Part shown: positions 62,184 through 64,000 of the stretch, one piece after another
Layout of the letters: every line of letters begins with the position of its first letter
Numbering within the stretch: the first letter of the stretch is position 1
Assembly (NCBI RefSeq): GCF_000215745.1
Contig: NC_015663.1
Span: forward strand, 3,038,001-3,102,000
DNA length: 64,000 nt
From: Klebsiella aerogenes KCTC 2190
Lineage (GTDB): Bacteria; Pseudomonadota; Gammaproteobacteria; Enterobacterales; Enterobacteriaceae
Direction: 5' to 3'
Made by a program: the position numbers and the translations under genes
The notes under the pieces: generated by a model
Databases searched by the model: none
What the model was told of the DNA's origin: nothing
The model's input: only the letters and a program-made list of their open reading frames with translations

Positions 62184-62266
62184 GTAGGTCGGGTAAGCGC
62201 AGCGCCACCCGACAATATACCGGCACCTCGGGTTGCCCGGATAAGGCGCAAGCCGCTATCCGGGGG
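62184..62266. repeat. REP-like palindromes before ybhB
   Basis: GTAGGTCGGGTAAGCGCAGC...GCCACCCGAC and TGCCCGGATAAGGCGCAAGC...CTATCCGGGGG are two REP-type palindromes, 20 nt apart, between the convergent permease and ybhB. Confidence 0.75.
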
Positions 62267-62271
62267 GATAA

Positions 62272-62748
62272 TTAACTGAACAGGGCGGTGATGGAAGCGC
62301 TGGCGAGCGAATGGAAATGGACATTAAAGCCGACCATCGCGCCGCTCGCCTCGGCATCGACATCAATCTTATCGATATCCAGCGCGTGCACGGTAAAAAT
62401 GTAGCGGTGGGTTTCACCCTTCGGCGGCGCCGCGCCGCCGTAGCCTGCCTTACCAAAATCGGTACGGGTCTGAATGGCCTCTTCCGGTAGCTCCGCCTGA
62501 CCGGAACCGGCCCCCTGCGGTAAAACCCGGGTATCGGCAGGCAGGTTGGCTACCACCCAGTGCCACCAGCCGGAACCGGTCGGCGCATCCGGGTCGTAGC
62601 AGGTGACGACAAAGCTTTTGGTTCCCGCGGGGACGTCGTCCCACATCAGATGCGGCGAAAGATTATCGCCATCGTACCCCATACCGTTGAATACGTGACG
62701 ATTAGGCAGCTTGCCGCCGTCTTGCAGATCGTGGCTGGTCAGTTTCAT
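62272..62748 (-). CDS. ybhB: YbhB, PEBP (Raf kinase inhibitor-like) family protein
   Basis: Encodes 158 residues, same as E. coli YbhB. The phosphatidylethanolamine-binding protein motif CYDPDAPTGSGWWHWVVANLP carries the ligand-pocket residues, followed by YGGAAPPKGETHRYIFTVHALD. Function is not established; it belongs to the Raf kinase inhibitor fold. Located next to bioA as in E. coli. The start follows TGAGGATGAAGC. Confidence 0.95.
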   Translation of the reverse strand: MKLTSHDLQDGGKLPNRHVFNGMGYDGDNLSPHLMWDDVPAGTKSFVVTCYDPDAPTGSGWWHWVVANLPADTRVLPQGAGSGQAELPEEAIQTRTDFGKAGYGGAAPPKGETHRYIFTVHALDIDKIDVDAEASGAMVGFNVHFHSLASASITALFS

Positions 62749-62818
62749 GCTTCATCCTCATTGATAATGCGCTGATTAACAAAGAAGTGTAGCTTTCCCG
62801 ACGGCGCAATTCCGCTGT

Positions 62819-64000
62819 TTATTCGCTAAAAAATGTTTCTTCTTGTACCGCCATATTGACCGCACGGGTCAGGCGAGTCAGCTGTTGTGGGCTGATGATG
62901 TACGGTGGCATCAGATAAATCAGCCGGCCAAACGGGCGGATCCATACCCCTTGCTCAACGAAAAAGCGCTGCAGAGCGGCCATGTTCACCGGATGACGGG
63001 TTTCAACCACGCCAATCGCGCCGAGTACGCGCACGTCGGCGACCCATTCTGACTCTCGTGCCGGAGCCAGCTCGGCCTTCAGCTGGGCTTCAATCGCCGC
63101 TACCTGCTGTTGCCATTCGCCGCTCTCCAGCAGGCGCAGGCTTTCGCTTGCCACCGCGCAGGCCAGCGGATTACCCATAAAGGTGGGGCCGTGCATAAAG
63201 CAGCCGGCTTCGCCATTGCTGATGGTTTCAGCAACTGTTCGGGTGGTGATGGCGGCGGAAAGGGTCATGGTACCGCCGGTCAGCGCTTTACCCAGACACA
63301 GAATATCGGCGGAGATACCGGCATGCTCGCAGGCGAACAGTTTGCCGGTACGGCCAAAGCCGGTGGCAATCTCATCGGCGATCAGCAAAATCCCTTCCCG
63401 GTCGCACATTTTACGCACTCGCTTCAGCCACTCCGGATGGTACATGCGCATCCCGCCGGCGCCCTGGACTACCGGTTCGAGGATCACCGCGGCGATTTCG
63501 TGGCGATGCGCGGCCATCAGGCGGGCAAACGGCACCATATCCATCTCGTCCCACTCGCCGTCGAAGCGGCTTTGCGGCGCGGGGGCAAACAGGTTATCCG
63601 GCAGGTAGCCCTGCCACAGGCTGTGCATTGAATTCTGCGGATCGCAGACCGACATCGCGCCGAAGGTGTCGCCGTGATAGCCGTTGCGGAAGGTCAGGAA
63701 ACGACGGCGCGGCTGGCCCTTAGCCTGCCAGTACTGCAGCGCCATTTTCATCGCCACTTCTACCGCCACCGAACCGGAATCGGCGAGGAAAACGCACTCC
63801 AGCGATTCCGGCGTCATCGCCACCAGTTGGCGACAGAGCGCCACCGCCGACGGATGGGTGATCCCGCCGAACATCACGTGCGACATCTGGTCGATCTGCG
63901 CTTTCATCGCCGCATTCAGGCGCGGGTGATTGTAGCCGTGGATCGCCGCCCACCAGGAGGACATGCCGTCAACCAGCTGTTCGCCGCCGGCGAGGGACAG
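62819..64000 (-). CDS. bioA: Adenosylmethionine-8-amino-7-oxononanoate aminotransferase, 5' end cut by window
   Basis: A biotin pathway enzyme that makes 7,8-diaminononanoate. 393 codons are visible and the frame continues past the window edge (reading [13 protein letters not shown] upstream of the first in-frame ATG); the full E. coli protein is 429 residues. The PLP lysine is in [15 protein letters not shown], and the cofactor Asp is in [14 protein letters not shown]. Transcribed toward ybhB, away from the expected bioBFCD operon. About 35 N-terminal residues are missing. Confidence 0.96.
   Translation of the reverse strand: MSLAGGEQLVDGMSSWWAAIHGYNHPRLNAAMKAQIDQMSHVMFGGITHPSAVALCRQLVAMTPESLECVFLADSGSVAVEVAMKMALQYWQAKGQPRRRFLTFRNGYHGDTFGAMSVCDPQNSMHSLWQGYLPDNLFAPAPQSRFDGEWDEMDMVPFARLMAAHRHEIAAVILEPVVQGAGGMRMYHPEWLKRVRKMCDREGILLIADEIATGFGRTGKLFACEHAGISADILCLGKALTGGTMTLSAAITTRTVAETISNGEAGCFMHGPTFMGNPLACAVASESLRLLESGEWQQQVAAIEAQLKAELAPARESEWVADVRVLGAIGVVETRHPVNMAALQRFFVEQGVWIRPFGRLIYLMPPYIISPQQLTRLTRAVNMAVQEETFFSE

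Noticed and set aside
61903..62226. Open frames of 107 to 128 codons in the region after the permease
   Set aside because: Overlapping frames on both strands, Arg/Pro/Gly-rich, without a ribosome site or family; they follow from the GC-rich palindromes.

Overview
The window reads as a Klebsiella or Raoultella-type enterobacterial chromosome. Almost every gene aligns closely with an Escherichia coli K-12 counterpart in the same order (gltA, sdhCDAB, sucABCD, cydABX, tol-pal, nadA-pnuC, zitB-ybgS-aroG, gpmA, galETKM, mod, ybhA-pgl, ybhC, ybhB, bioA). Added to this are Klebsiella-type insertions: a pxp/DUF969/DUF979/pcp cluster at the start and a complete hut locus before ybhB-bioA. The sequence is GC-rich, and I see no phage genes, insertion sequence or CRISPR array. 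Species assignment is not possible by eye.

Layout: 0-5 kb, 5-oxoproline metabolism (pxpB end, pxpC, pxpA), two DUF membrane proteins, pyroglutamyl peptidase and endonuclease VIII. 5-17 kb, citrate synthase divergent from sdhCDAB-sucABCD, with REP/BIME palindromes inside the operon and the terminator-linked SdhX region at its end. 17-21 kb, cytochrome bd-I behind a regulatory region with a perfect FNR box. 21-27 kb, the Tol-Pal envelope system. 26.7-27.5 kb, five tRNA genes (four Lys, one Val), with two copies of a 75-nt foldable repeat that ends in a copy of the tRNA-Lys 3' end. 27.7-34 kb, NAD precursor, zinc, aromatic and glycolytic genes. 33.4-43 kb, the gal operon and molybdate regulation/transport. 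43-45 kb, ybhA and pgl.

45-50 kb is the most unusual part. A blue-light module (ycgZ-ymgA-ariR divergent from bluF and bluR) sits between pgl and ybhC, where E. coli K-12 has other ybh genes. Next to it is a two-gene unit encoding an AriR-like small protein and a LuxR-type regulator. TTGTACA half-sites, resembling the published MlrA/BluR family box, recur in the promoter regions of these units and before blc. Next come blc and a TPR protein/ECF sigma/anti-sigma unit; the sigma gene appears to lack any ATG, GTG or TTG start before its conserved region 2. 52-62 kb holds ybhC, hutIGC, hutUH and a permease, with matching HutC-like operators at both hut promoters. The window ends in ybhB and a partial bioA.

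Functionally the window is dominated by central metabolism: the TCA cycle feeding respiration, histidine and pyroglutamate degradation supplying glutamate, and the galactose pathway. Envelope maintenance genes come second. The 45-50 kb island looks like a light- and temperature-linked signalling add-on.
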